DNA of 64,000 nucleotides from Ypsolopha sequella (taxonomy: Eukaryota; Arthropoda; Insecta; Lepidoptera; Ypsolophidae): assembly GCA_934047225.1 (NCBI GenBank), contig OW203988.1, forward strand, positions 1,302,001 through 1,366,000, in the 5' to 3' direction. Below the pieces are notes generated by a model. It did not search any database. It saw only the letters and a program-made list of their open reading frames with translations, and was not told the origin of the DNA. Positions 33,505-44,411 of the stretch are shown piece after piece; the first letter of the stretch is position 1, and each line of letters opens with the position of its first letter. The position numbers and the translations under genes were made by a program.

Positions 33505-33700
33505 GGGTTCAGCAGAATACCAGTGCTGTAGCCCCTACTACAGCATTAACCTGAGCTGTTATCCTTTTTTATTTACCACTGTTTTCTTAATGTTATATTT
33601 ACTCGTACTGTTTGTTAATTTGTATTGTTTTTGATTTTGTTGTTTGTATGTTTTTTATCGTGTCTGTGATATTTTAAAATTAATTAATTTTCTTTCTTTT
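33505..33700 (+). repeat. Possible LINE 3'-UTR remnant
   Basis: CAGGGTTCAGCAGAATACCAG, GCATTAACCTGAGCTGTTATC followed by T-rich sequence resembles a common lepidopteran LINE 3' UTR as I recall it. A small hairpin (GTGCTGTAGCCCCTACTACAGCA) is inside. Confidence 0.3.
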
Positions 33701-33796
33701 TTTTCTTTTATTATATTTATTTGCAGATTAAAGCCGCACCTGGCACACAAATCGTTTTATAGAATAAACAGAAAAAAAATGTATACTAATATTTAT

Positions 33797-34835
33797 ACAG
33801 GGTGGAAAAAATTCAAGGGCCCTGGAAAGGAACTACCTTAAATCCTTTAGTTAGCTCATTTTATTGAAAGGGAACATTCCTTTATTTTTTAAAAGAAACA
33901 TAACTGCATTCAAAGATCTTCTAAAATTCACTTGTCTCACCCGGGAATCGAACCAACCAAAAATAAAAAAAATAAAACCTCATTATTTTACTATACGAAT
34001 CGGTAGGACTATTTTTCAGGAAAAATTTGTCTAATAAACATTTGGTCTTACATTCATCTATTATACGAGATACCCATGAAATTGAATATTTATTACAAGT
34101 TCTTTATTAACAATACCTGGTACTGTTCACTTGCAACAAGTAAATGACACGTTATAATTTTCTTATCTCTCTAACATCAAAAGACATCGTATGAAGTACA
34201 AGCTTGCTAATGTTATTTATCATAAGCACCTTGTTGATGACTTCGATAAGAAAATCGTTAAATAGTAATAATAAATCTATGAACATCACAACTCCTTCTT
34301 GCCCTAGGTGTACTGACGAAAAGTTTAAAAAGGGAACATATTTTTTTTTTTTGCAACGCGGAGCAACAAATTTGAAGTTCGAACGATAACTTTCAATATT
34401 TTTAAAATCGGTAAAAGTATTCGTTCGAATTTCAAATTTTGTTCTGTTTTGCTTTCATTCCGTGCTGTCATTGTGTAATAATGGCGTATCATTATTACTT
34501 TACAAGTGAACAGTACTAGGTATTGTTAATAAAGAACTTGTAATAAATATTCAATTTCATGGGTATCCCGTACAACAGATGAGTGTAAGACCAAATGTTT
34601 ATTAGAGAAAATTTTTATCCTGAACAATAATCCTACAAATTCGTACAGTAAATCAACGAGAGTTTTTTTAATTTTTGTTTTTTTCGATTCCCCGGTGAGA
34701 CAAGCGAATTTTAGAAGATCTTTGAATGCAGTTTTGTTTCTTTTAAGAAATAAAGGAATGTTTCCTTTCAGTAAAATGAGCAACCTAAAGGATTTAAGGT
34801 AGTTCCCCTCTAGGGCCATTAAATTTTATCAACCT
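33797..34835. repeat. 1-kb foldback element with TACAGG termini
   Basis: The left arm 33797-34135 and right arm 34503-34835 are imperfect reverse complements. Shared blocks are GGAACTACCTTAAATCC, GGAACATTCCTTTATT, TCTTCTAAAATTC, TAATAAACATTTGGTCTTAC, TTTATTACAAGTTCTTTATT. Termini TACAGGGTGG and CAACCTGTA abut TA, suggesting a TA target duplication. Each arm holds a B-box-like GGTTCGATTCCCGGGTGAG (reversed at about 33940-33958; TTCGATTCCCCGGTGAG at 34684). The 367-bp centre has a second palindrome (CAAATTTGAAGTTCGAACG with CGTTCGAATTTCAAATTTTG). No transposase. Confidence 0.75.
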
Positions 34836-35089
34836 GTATATACTAAATGTCAACATTTGTAAAAGAAAAAGGTAAGAATTAAATAAAATTCAGAATATGT
34901 CAGGTACCTAGTAATAATCAGAAAAATAATAATCATAGCAACAAAAAGATAAAAAAACAAGAAATTAAGATGACTGAAATTAAAATTTTATTAAAATATT
35001 AGTTTAAAAATGTTCTACTTATTAAAAATCAAGTATATATATGTATACAATATTGTATCAACTTAGTTGCTGGAAAACTCAATTAAGAT
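34836..35089. other. AT-rich spacer
   Basis: Simple AT-rich sequence, nothing recognised. It may include the decayed 3' UTR of the neighbouring minus-strand LINE. Confidence 0.35.
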
Positions 35090-35870
35090 TAAAAATTAGG
35101 AATTGATAAGATCTTCATCAATCATAATAGAATTCATTTATACTATAGAAAGGTCTTTCCACCAAATACGATTTCAAATTTTTTGGAATAATTTTAGGTT
35201 TGCACTTTTAGTTTTGTTCTTAATACCATTACTTAGTTCGTTGCAAATTTTAATCCCAGTATAATTCAGACTTTTGCAAAATGTTGTATAGTTTGGCGTA
35301 GGGGCTTTTAGATGATTGCTATTTCTATTTCTAAGGTTTCTCTGATTTTTACCCACAGTTTGACAAGTATGGCGATTTTGAAAAATATAACTACATACGA
35401 GATAAATATAAAGAGCGATTACTGTAAGTATCTTGTGTTTAACGAATAGAGGATTGCAGTGATCACGGTATTGAGCTTTATCAATTAATCAGACTACTTT
35501 CTTTTGAAGGATTAGAACACTTTCAATACTTGTACAGTTACCCCAAATTTCAAGCCCATATCTCAAAATACTTTCAAAATAAGAATAGTACACGATTTTT
35601 ACTTTGTCATAATTTGCAATATTTCTAAGGTTTTAGAGACAGTAACAAGCACTTGCTAGCTGTTTTTAATTGAGTCAACATGGTGATTCCAACTTAAAAG
35701 AGAGTCTTGATTTATTATTGAAATTATATATATATATTTGACATAGGCACATTTGGCTATTGGTAGATCTAGATCAAATTCTGGTCTATTTGCATGTCGC
35801 TTAAAATTAATATAAAAGCTCTTTTCTACGTTCATTTTCAGCTCTCTTGTTACTCAAAAAGTTCCGCTAG
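35090..35870 (-). pseudogene. Decayed LINE, C-terminal part (CR1/Jockey group)
   Basis: Read on the minus strand with several stops and shifts: MNVEKSFYINFKR, SWNHHVDSIK, ILILQKKVVRLIDKAQYRDH, CNPLFVKHKILTVIALYIY, then a final open frame of 60 codons (35174-35356; NHLKAPTPNYTTFCKSLNYT, NELSNGIKN, KLFQKI). This is the post-RT thumb and C-terminal region, parallel to residues after FADD in the 31.9-33.2 kb LINE. The RT active site itself is missing. A (TA)n run lies near 35728. Confidence 0.7.
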
Positions 35871-36562
35871 CAAAACATCGTCAAGAAATATGTCACGAAA
35901 ATGTTATACAAGCAAACTTTAATTAACAAATCTTCTTATAAGCTACCTTATGATTCCTTAAGTAAGCATGGAACTAAATTAGCGAAGAGCAAACAAAGAT
36001 AGTTCAACTATAAATCAAAATTTCTACCTGAGCATGGCTTATCATCTTATTCGAATTTAGGTCTTACACAAGAAGCAACAAAGTTTAGAAGGTAACAAAG
36101 CCCGAGGCTGCGGTTGAAATTGAAACAAACTTGAAGCCGAGTGTTAATTTCCTTGGAGTTACTTCTCTTGCTGAGGCTGCAAACTTTTGGATGATTTGCC
36201 ACTTTTCATAGCGGAATAGGTTTCTAACGTACTACGTTTATATTACATTTTTAACTTTATCATCGTGAGCCAAACCATTGGAAAAGGATCCATCTGGTAA
36301 AATTATACTGGTAACTAGCTTTTTGGAAGCTCAATAGTTAGTATATTGCCACTACTTTTACCCAATTATACAATTGTGAAAGTTCACATTTTGGCACATT
36401 TTAATTCTTTTGTTATTATTCTAATACATGACAATCATAAATTTTATTTTACTTAGGGATATGGACTATTATATACGTAGTTATTTTCCTGATCCCTGAC
36501 TGTACAAAACGATAATAATTTGGGCCATATGCTTGACGATACAACTCAAACTGCATTGACAT
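35871..36562. other. Intergenic, no gene recognised
   Basis: AT-rich with no domain, RNA gene or transposon end identified. Confidence 0.4.
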
Positions 36563-37174
36563 TATTTAGTGTATAGCAAACAAACATGCAGACAGACAAC
36601 CGTCGAATTTAGTGTATAGCAAACAAACATGCAGACAGACATATGTTGAATTTAGTGTATAGCAAACAAACATGCAGACAGACATATGTTGAATTTAGTG
36701 TATAGCAAACAAACATGCAGACAGAAATATGTTAAATTAATGTATAGCATATAAACATGCAGACAGACATATGTTGAATTTAGTCTATAGCAAACAAACA
36801 TGCAGACAGACATATATTGAATTTAGTTTATAGCAAACAAACATGCAGACAGACATATGTTGAATTTAGTGTATAGCAAACAAAGATGCAGACAGACATT
36901 ATTTTGAATTTAGTTTATAGCAAACAAACATGCAGACAGACATATGTTGAATTTAGTGTTTAGCAAACAAAGATGCAGACAGATATATGTTGAATTTAGT
37001 TTATAGCATACAAACATGCAGATAGACATATTTTGAATTTAGCGTATTGCAAACAAACATGCAGACAGATAAATGTTGAATTTAGTGTATAGCAAACAAA
37101 GATGGAGACGGACATTATTTTGAATTTAGTTTATAACAAACAAACATGCAGACAGACATAATGTTGAATTTAGT
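36563..37174. repeat. Tandem array, about 43-bp unit x 14
   Basis: Fourteen diverged units GAATTTAGTGTATAGCAAAC + AAACATGCAGACAGACATAT + GTT. Substitutions and small indels are spread over all units, so this is older than the 55-, 67- and 86-bp arrays. The GCAGACAGAC core is the most conserved part. Confidence 0.93.
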
Positions 37175-37410
37175 ATGTTTACGTTGTTAGTTTATCGACT
37201 TTCGTTATCCATTGGATATTAATAGATATGATTAAAACCCGTGAAATTAAAGAAAAGAATCTAAAATGGCGCTCACAATCAGTCTTCAGTCGCACCCTTG
37301 CTTACAGCATGCAATAAAAGTGGTCTGGACTTGCCGCTCAAGCTTACTCCATACAAAAATAATACTAAAGGAATAAATTTTTATGCTGACTCTATCAGAG
37401 TTCTTTGTTG

Positions 37411-37470
37411 TAATAAAACATTTGTACTTGTCAACAAAACGTTTTGTGTACAAGTACAAATGTTTTATTA
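37411..37470. repeat. Perfect 20-bp stem hairpin with palindromic loop
   Basis: Positions 37411-37430 are exactly complementary to 37451-37470. The 20-nt loop contains the palindrome ACAAAACGTTTTGT (37434-37447). It may be a tiny MITE remnant or a cruciform-prone site. Confidence 0.85.
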
Positions 37471-37545
37471 AAATAAAAATGTACTTATTATAAGTTCCAC
37501 CAAGTCCCGACAACTACGACCATCAACATCTATCACAGACACAAG

Positions 37546-37704
37546 TGCAGTGCTCCCAAAGTTATAATGCGCATACAAATCTATAGCCGAGCGACTGGAA
37601 GTACCACGTGACCGTATTGATTGTATAGAAAGTGTAAGGAAATACGAACTTTGCCGAACAGTGGCGAAGATTTGTATGCGCATTACTACTTTGGGTGCAC
37701 TGTA
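37546..37704. repeat. Foldback MITE, about 159 bp
   Basis: AGTGCTCCCAAAGTTATAATG plus CGCATACAAATCT (37549-37583) is inverted at AGATTTGTATGCGCATTACT plus ACTTTGGGTGCACT (37667-37701). Minus-strand frames across it are artefacts. Confidence 0.75.
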
Positions 37705-38750
37705 CATGACGCCATTTTCAATTCCTTTCTTTAATTGCACGGTTCATACACTATAACCGTTACAGAATAGAAGACGTGTTTACCCTGAAAAACGAAAAAC
37801 CTTTTTAGACCCTTGGTTTACAGGTCAAAATCGTTGCAAATTACCTTCAAGGTATTGGACGATTTGCTAATTACTGCGGAGAAACAAATAATAATCATAA
37901 TAGGTATGAATATCATCATCATTAATACATTTAGAGAAGTCTGCAAGAAAGCTGAATTTTTTTTTAGAGGTTCCCTTTATAATGTAGACAAGGAAAAAGG
38001 CCAAATTTTTGAAATTACACTGGATTCGGAGCAACGGTCTCCACGCTAGCAACGCTGAGGGGTAACGTGCTTTAGTAATTTATAAATTTAAACATTTTAC
38101 ACATCCATCTTCAAAATTGTGTCGTGCTTGTTGCAATTTTTGTTTTACATTACTGGTCTCTAGTAAAGCGAATGAAAGGTTCTGAGGCTACAACCAGTAT
38201 ACAGACGGACGGACAGACAGGTACATGGACGGACAACAAAGTCGCACCATCAGATTCCTTTTCACCCTTTGGGTACGGAAAAAAACTTGCTGCAATACTA
38301 AGTTTAACCTGCGTTTAGTGTAAATTAAAAGGCTAACCGAATCGCAAATACACGAGGGTTGAGCAAAATTTGGGCAAAAAAGGTACCCAAACACTTTCGT
38401 CTGACGATACACACAATAGCGTAACTACGTCCCGTATGACTCCCCTGGGGGTCTTGCATGACTTCTTCACACTATTGGAGGGTACCTCAGGGAGAAAAAA
38501 GGTCTTTTTGACCCGTCGCTGTTGAGAAAGTGTGAAAAATGACGGAGTTTATTGAAACTTGACCTCTGTTTTTGTTTGTGCAAAGCGAAAAAAACTTGAT
38601 CTACCATCAAATTAAAATATTTGGGCAGCAACAGAATTTTTTTTCAAACTATTTACTGACTATTAAAGAAGCTGACGTACAACGATAACTTTGCGACCAA
38701 ATTGTTCTAAGGAAAACATATTTTCATATTATCTTCTGAATTTGCGAGTT
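37705..38750. other. Intergenic with a fragment of the GGTTCCGTACC repeat
   Basis: 38195-38282 has CAGACGGACGGACAGACAGG then TTTTCACCCTTTGGGTACGG, a decayed end of the repeat family seen at 61777-62086. The rest is AT-rich. Short open frames (37813-38052) lack domain signal. Confidence 0.4.
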
Positions 38751-39170
38751 TTATGCACCATAGTTCAGTTCGGTGGTTCCGTGACTTATGCACCATAGTT
38801 CAGTTTGGTGGTTCCGCGACTTATGCACCATAGTTCAGTTTGGTGGTTCCGCGACTTATGCACCATAGTTCAGTTTGGTGATTCCGTGATTTATGCACCA
38901 TAGTTCAGTTTGGTGATTCCGTGACTTATGCACCATAATTCAGTTTGGTGGTTCCGCGACTTATACACCATAGTTCAGTTCGGTGGTTCCGTGACTTATG
39001 CACCATAGTTCAGTTTAGTGGTTCCGCGACTGATGCACCATAGTTCAGTTCGGTGGTTCCGCGACTTATGCACCATAGTTCAGTTTGGTGGTTCCGCGAC
39101 TTATGCACCATAGCTCAGTTCGGTGGTTCCGCGACTTATGCACCATAGTTCAGTTTGGTGGTTCCGTGAC
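38751..39170. repeat. Tandem array, 35-bp unit x 12
   Basis: Twelve exact-length units, TTATGCACCATAGTTCAGTT + YGGTGGTTCCGYGAC. They differ mainly by C/T at TTYGG and GYGAC, with no indels across 420 bp. Confidence 0.96.
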
Positions 39171-39394
39171 TTACTCTATTGGATATCTATTTTATTAGCT
39201 TTATATCCGAAAGCAACTGAGTTTCAGATAAAATATTACCTTTTTGTTATTGCGAGACGTATCCTTTATACGGGTACCCAATAATTTCATACACATCCGC
39301 TGCTATTTCAACGTCATTGAGTAACAAACATCAAAACATTATTATTTATAGTAGATGCTAGTGATTGTTGGCACTTGGTGGAGTTTATAAAACA

Positions 39395-39830
39395 TTGTTT
39401 TAAAAACACTTGTACTTATCCACATATTACGTACAACTTTATTATGCCCGACCGGTTTCGCTGTAAAGCATTTTCTAGGGCTTTTTACACATCCTAACTA
39501 ACAAATAAATCATATAAACTACAATCATGTCTAAAATGACGTGCAATAAATGAAACAACAAACAGACAGATGGGGAATTTCAAATCAAAAATGGTCGGTA
39601 TACGATGGAATTTTTTGATTTGAAATTTGAAATTTTTGATTTGAAATTCCCCTTCTGTCTGTTTGTTGTTTCATTTATTGCACGTCATTTTAGACATGAT
39701 TGTAGTTTATATGATTTATTTGTTAGTTAGGATGTGTAGAAATCCCTAGAAAATGCTTTACAGCGAAACCGGTCGGGCATAATAAAGTTGTACGTAATGT
39801 GTGGATAAGTACAAGTGTTTTTTAAAACAA
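39395..39830. repeat. Near-perfect foldback element, 436 bp
   Basis: Arms 39395-39590 and 39632-39830 are almost identical inverted copies (CACTTGTACTTATCCACA, TTATGCCCGACCGGTTTCGC, GCATTTTCTAGGG, CATATAAACTACAATCATGTC, AATAAATGAAACAACAAACAG). The short loop includes GGTCGGTATACGATGG. High arm identity implies a young copy or gene conversion between arms. No coding potential. Confidence 0.9.
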
Positions 39831-40007
39831 TTATTATTTAGATAGAATAACCGCACTACGGCATTTGTAGTTAAATTATAGCTTAAACTAGAGTAAAACT
39901 AAAATAAGGCTAACTTAATAACTTACTAGAAAATAATCAATTAGTTAATATCAAAAGCCAAAACAGTTATTATCAACAGCTAAAAGGCTTAGTGCCAAAA
40001 TCGTGGG

Positions 40008-40681
40008 CAAAAACTCTTCCCAACAAAAAAAAAACAGCCAAGTGCGTGTCGGGCCACGCGCAATGTAAATATAAATTTCGTCACAGTTTGCGGCATTAGA
40101 AGGTTCATATATGTATATTTACTACCTGTCTTACACAACTAACAACTTCATCTAAGTAATTTTGAATGGAATTTGTACGTAATTTTAAGTTGGTCGGCTA
40201 TTATTACTATTGTAAAAGCTACTTAGCTATGATAGTTTTTCTTTTAATTTTGTTTTATATACTGGTGTCGTGAATTTTCTCACATTATCTAAAAACAACC
40301 GTTAGCTGGCGGGGGGACGGGACGGGGAACTCTAACAAAAATTAGCACTTTAAAGCTTAATATTTCGCAAACGGATCTCTGAATCGAGAAATGGTTTTCA
40401 CTTACACACATTATTTTTAAAAGACCTCTCCCACCACAACCCACACTTTGGGTTTTCCGAGAAAAATAATTCCCACTTTAAGTCACCTGCGGGAACTTAA
40501 AAAAAAAAATCATGATTTTATTTTACCATTTTGACAGCGTGATTAATATGTATATATACCCATGCAAAATTACAATTTTCTGGTAATAAGAGTCTCTGAG
40601 CTAAGTCGCGGACAGACAGACAGACGGACGAACGGACATGGTGAACTTCTAAGGGTTCCTTGTTGTCTACGGAACCCTAAA
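40008..40681 (+). repeat. Dispersed repeat, forward copy of the 9957-10690 family
   Basis: Begins CAGCCAAGTGCGTGTCGGGC, contains AATATTTCGCAAACGGATC, CATGCAAAATTACAATTTTC and (CAGA)n near 40614, and ends CTACGGAACCCTAAAA. Order and content mirror the reverse copy at 9957-10690. Confidence 0.65.
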
Positions 40682-40940
40682 AGGAACTCCCTCTCAATCT
40701 CAAAATATAGAATAAGAAGCGCTGCGCATTAGTCAGGGCGTACATTTTTCACGTCCCGCTCAGAGTGGAGGGGGGAGGGGGCGCGGCGCGGACTGCAGAC
40801 AAATGTCGTACATTAACGAAATTTGATTTTTATACCCGAGCCGAGCACTGAGATCAACAATTTTTACTCTCTTCTCTGTGTTTTTGTTTAAGCTTTAGTG
40901 TATTTTTTTAAACAATATAGTGGCATATTTACCATCCTCA

Positions 40941-41172
40941 TCCCTACTGTTATTATAAATGTACAATTGTGTCTGTTGGTTGTTCATTTGTCGGTTTGTC
41001 TTTCTTTCACCCAGCAACAAAACAACGGATTAACGTTATTTTGTACGTAAAGCTAGTTTATGGGCCGGAAAGCGACATGGGCTATTTTTTTTTCCGGAAA
41101 AATCCACTAGGACTACACAAAAACTAAATCAAAGCGGGCGAAGCCGCGGGCGAGACCGCGGGAAAAAGCTAG
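40941..41172 (+). mobile_element. Short Helitron, 232 bp, complete ends
   Basis: Starts TCCCTACTGTTATTATAAAT (5' TC) and ends GCGGGCGAAGCCGCGGGCGA then GACCGCGGGAAAAAG and CTAG (41169-41172). Flanks are A (40940) and T (41173). Internal GGATTAACGTTATTTTGTAC and GGACTACACAAAAACTAAATC suit the family. Too short to code; it would be mobilised in trans. Confidence 0.8.
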
Positions 41173-41744
41173 TATAAAATAAATTTTATTAAAACCTAAA
41201 AATGATCTTGTGAAAGAGATATAGAGGCTCGGCCTATACCTCAGTGAGCAATAGGTTCAACTAAATAAATGTTGATAAGCATCAAAATTATTTAAACGAG
41301 CCCTAGTTTTACCAATTTTAGCAAATAAATTTGCATTCGTTTATTCATACATTAAATTGTAATACTTTATTGAAGTTGATTGGTGTTGCATTCAGAATAT
41401 ATGTATAACAATTTCAAAATAATAATATAACTAAAATATACCCCCAGGATCGTCTTAAAAAGTTAAACACGCATACACCTACTTTTAAACGATGATTATT
41501 TCATAAAATGGTTCGTGTACAAAGGCCGTACTTCGGACACAAACACATGTTTTTAAAAGCAAGCATTAAACAAAATATCTTTAACGAATACAATTTGTGT
41601 AAGTAGTTAGTTGAACAAAATATAATCGTATTTAACTAACAAACAAGAAATCTTAATAAACTTAATATAACATATAAATAATGATATTTTTTTTTATAAT
41701 ATACTTATAATAAAATAAAATATAAAAAGAAAAGCAAATACCAA
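41173..41744. other. AT-rich DNA
   Basis: A possible decayed LINE tail (CTCGGCCTATACCTCAGTGAG, AACTAAATAAATGTTGATAAG, about 41226-41280) is all that stands out. Confidence 0.3.
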
Positions 41745-42256
41745 TTGAACTACATTGTAATTTTTCAGATTTGACACAAGTATCACCACCACCGAGAAAA
41801 AAAATCGGAAAGATTAGTAACATCACGGAAAACGTAATTTGGCTTTGGAACTAGTATGATCAGTCTACTTTTCTTACTACAAAATAAAAAATAAATTAAT
41901 GGGTAAAGAAATGAAAGTCACCTTAAGAGATTTTTTTTATTTTGTACTTCCTTTTGTTATTTTAAAAGAAATACTCAAACATTCTACATTTTTCCTGTGC
42001 AGAAAAATTACGCAAAAAGAATTTGAATGTTTGTGTATATCTTTTTAAAGAACGAAAGGAAAAAAAATATATATGAATAAGGTACTTTGAATTATTTACG
42101 CAAAAAAAAAAAATTCAATTTGGAACAAAATATTTTTCTTTTTTCTGTTTGAAACGCCAAATTACGTTTTTCGTGATTTTAGTGATCTTTCCGATTTTTT
42201 TTCTCGATGATTGTGATACTTGTGTCAAATCTGAAAAAGTATAATGTAGTTCAACT
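41745..42256. repeat. Foldback element, about 512 bp
   Basis: The left end TTGAACTACATTGTAATTTT (41745), then CAGATTTGACACAAGTATCAC and CCAAATTACGTTTTCC-like block, is inverted at GGCGTTTCAAACAG-side GCCAAATTACGTTTTTCGTG and GTGATACTTGTGTCAAATC...AATGTAGTTCAA (42256). Inner AT-rich parts are weaker complements. Confidence 0.7.
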
Positions 42257-42411
42257 TCTTAACTACTAACACAAATTTTAGTTGTAAAAAAATTTCGTTT
42301 TAATATGTTAAATTGTCCAAACGCGAGACCACGTTTGTCGCAACCGACCCTTAAATGGTCGGATCCTTTGTCACATTTGAGGACACGTTAAAAAAAATCT
42401 AGAGATATGTG

Positions 42412-42470
42412 TTAATGATATCACTGAATTTGTAATGATATCACTGAAGTTGTAATGATATCACTAAATT
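42412..42470. repeat. Short tandem repeat, about 20 bp x 3
   Basis: TAATGATATCACTGAATTTG occurs three times with minor changes, followed by a partial copy. Confidence 0.85.
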
Positions 42471-42954
42471 AATAATATCAAGGGATATTTTTGCTTGTTT
42501 TAAAATCAGTCTACTAGAAACAGTTAAGGAAAGTTATTCCTCAAAACGGTTGTATCGTAAATATCGGCGAGAAATAGAAGAGGCCACTTGGGTATGGCAA
42601 GTTTATGCCTAGGCATGCTGATTAAAATACCGTTTTCGGATAATACATCTTTTGCCTTATTTCATTGTTTCTGTCGCAAAATAACTAAAGATTAGAAATA
42701 TTTTTAAAATTAAAACTGAAAAGAGGAATTTGACACGGATGTTATCTCTCATGTCTATTCCTTATCTTTGACACACATAGATTACACACATTAATTATTA
42801 CATTAAATATTAATATAAACATCAATTCAAAATTAATTGTTTTTTAAACGAATTCAAAGGATATCTTGTTAATTATGTTTCACCGAAACAAGTGACGTCA
42901 CTTGTTTCGTAACTTTAAAAATATATAAAATTAATGACGGCATAAAACTGAAAA
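42471..42954. other. AT-rich DNA
   Basis: Nothing recognised apart from a small palindrome (CGAAACAAGTGACGTCACTTGTTTCG, 42884-42909). Confidence 0.4.
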
Positions 42955-43060
42955 TGGTTTATGTATGTAAATACTTTATTGCAGAAAATAATTTACAATG
43001 CACAAAGGCGAACTCTCTGCCCGTTAACCTTTGGTCACGTGGACAGTTTTTAAGGGGAGT
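42955..43060 (-). repeat. LINE 3'-end remnant, minus orientation
   Basis: AATACTTTATTGCAGAAAATAA, TACAATGCACAAAGGCGAAC and CCGTTAACCTTTGGTCACG resemble the reversed 3' UTR of a common lepidopteran LINE. AATAAA-like sequence on the minus strand would be TTTATT at 42971. Only about 100 bp survive. Confidence 0.4.
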
Positions 43061-44001
43061 GCCAGATTTATGTTGATTACTATAATCAATTCGACCAAGA
43101 AATCATATTGTCGTAGATACTATATATATTAAATATAATTTGATTTAAGTTAATATTGTTTTATATACGTATATAATCCACCCACAAATACAATAATAAA
43201 CATATAAAGGTATCTGCATGTATTAAACATAACAATAATTAAGATCACCAAATTGTCTACGTTTTATGTTTTTTTTTTTCTGTAGTACGTGGCAAATTGC
43301 CTGTCATTCTGAACAACTCCTGCTTTTTTGAACAATGCCGTATATAATAATCTAAAGTTTAGCTTATTTTTACCAAGCCTATCAAGAAAAGCTCAAGTTA
43401 AGCTCAGTACAAGATCTCCCCGAGACGACCAGGAAGCTCGGAAGTATATTTTTAATTAACTTTCGTCCCGACGTTCACAGTTGATAGAATTATAAAAGAC
43501 GGAGTTTGTCTTTTGTCTTACTTTTGCCTTCCTTTTTTTCCATCTGAAAGTATCGGGTTGTGTCTGGGTTTGTTGTTTCAAGATCTACTGAAAGTTGTTC
43601 CGAGTTATTAAGTTGAAGAATTTCATAATTAAAATTAACGTAACAGAGTTATGGTTAACTTCAATAAGAAGTGGGAGTTTAAATTTGTCGAGTAATTACC
43701 CTATTTCAAACAAAGTTCAACTTTGTGTTAATGTAAGGCTAAATGAGTATTATCTAATACGAGTACTTGAATCGGTATTTTCCATTAATATAGAAACTCA
43801 TAGATTTATAAAGCCTAGGAAATAACGTGTTACTAAAACCGATTGTCAATATGTGTGACACATATGTAGAAAAAAAATATGTTGGAATATTTGTCTTCTC
43901 TGTGTCGCTCTTTTATTGTGCTTTTCATAGTTTTTGGGGTTTCTTATTTCGCGCTCTTAAATGAAGGACACAGACCCATTTTCCCGGAGACATCTTTATA
44001 A
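43061..44001. other. AT-rich DNA, no gene recognised
   Basis: A 76-codon plus frame at 43595-43825 has no domain signal. Nothing else recognised. Confidence 0.4.
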
Positions 44002-44411
44002 TTTACATATGAAATTGCCGAAATTTTCTTACAGATTCATGAGTTCATAATTTCTGTTACTCCATAGCTATTTCCATTATTTGTTTTTTGTTTGAAAGTT
44101 GATTGCATGGTTTTACATCGATGTATTAAATTTTGTTTTTATTGTCAGTTTGATAACCAAAATTAAATCTTCAACAAAAGTTCGTTCTACATTCATCCAT
44201 TTCCATGATAAGATTCGTAATATTTTTTTACAGCTGATACTTTTCAAAAATTAAATTAAAGCCTTTCTTAATACATAATCTTTTTTCTTTTCTTTTAAAT
44301 ACATAAAAGAAACAACATCATTTGGATTTGTCATTCCTAAAATAAAATGTTGGTACTGAAAATTGAGTTTCCTTCAAAATCTCAATAGAAAACGGCAATT
44401 TCATATGTAAA
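44002..44411. repeat. MITE family B (copy 2)
   Basis: The 19-bp terminal inverted repeats TTTACATATGAAATTGCCG are perfect at both ends. The interior matches 24473-24882 (CTATTTCCATTATTTGTTTT, GTTTGATAACCAAAATTAAA, CCATGATAAGATTCGTAAT, TTGGATTTGTCATTCC), with one divergent inner block (44268-44320). About 410 bp. Confidence 0.88.

Noticed and set aside
33797..34835. LTR element with inverted LTRs
   Set aside because: The repeats are inverted, not direct, and no gag, RT or primer site lies between them.
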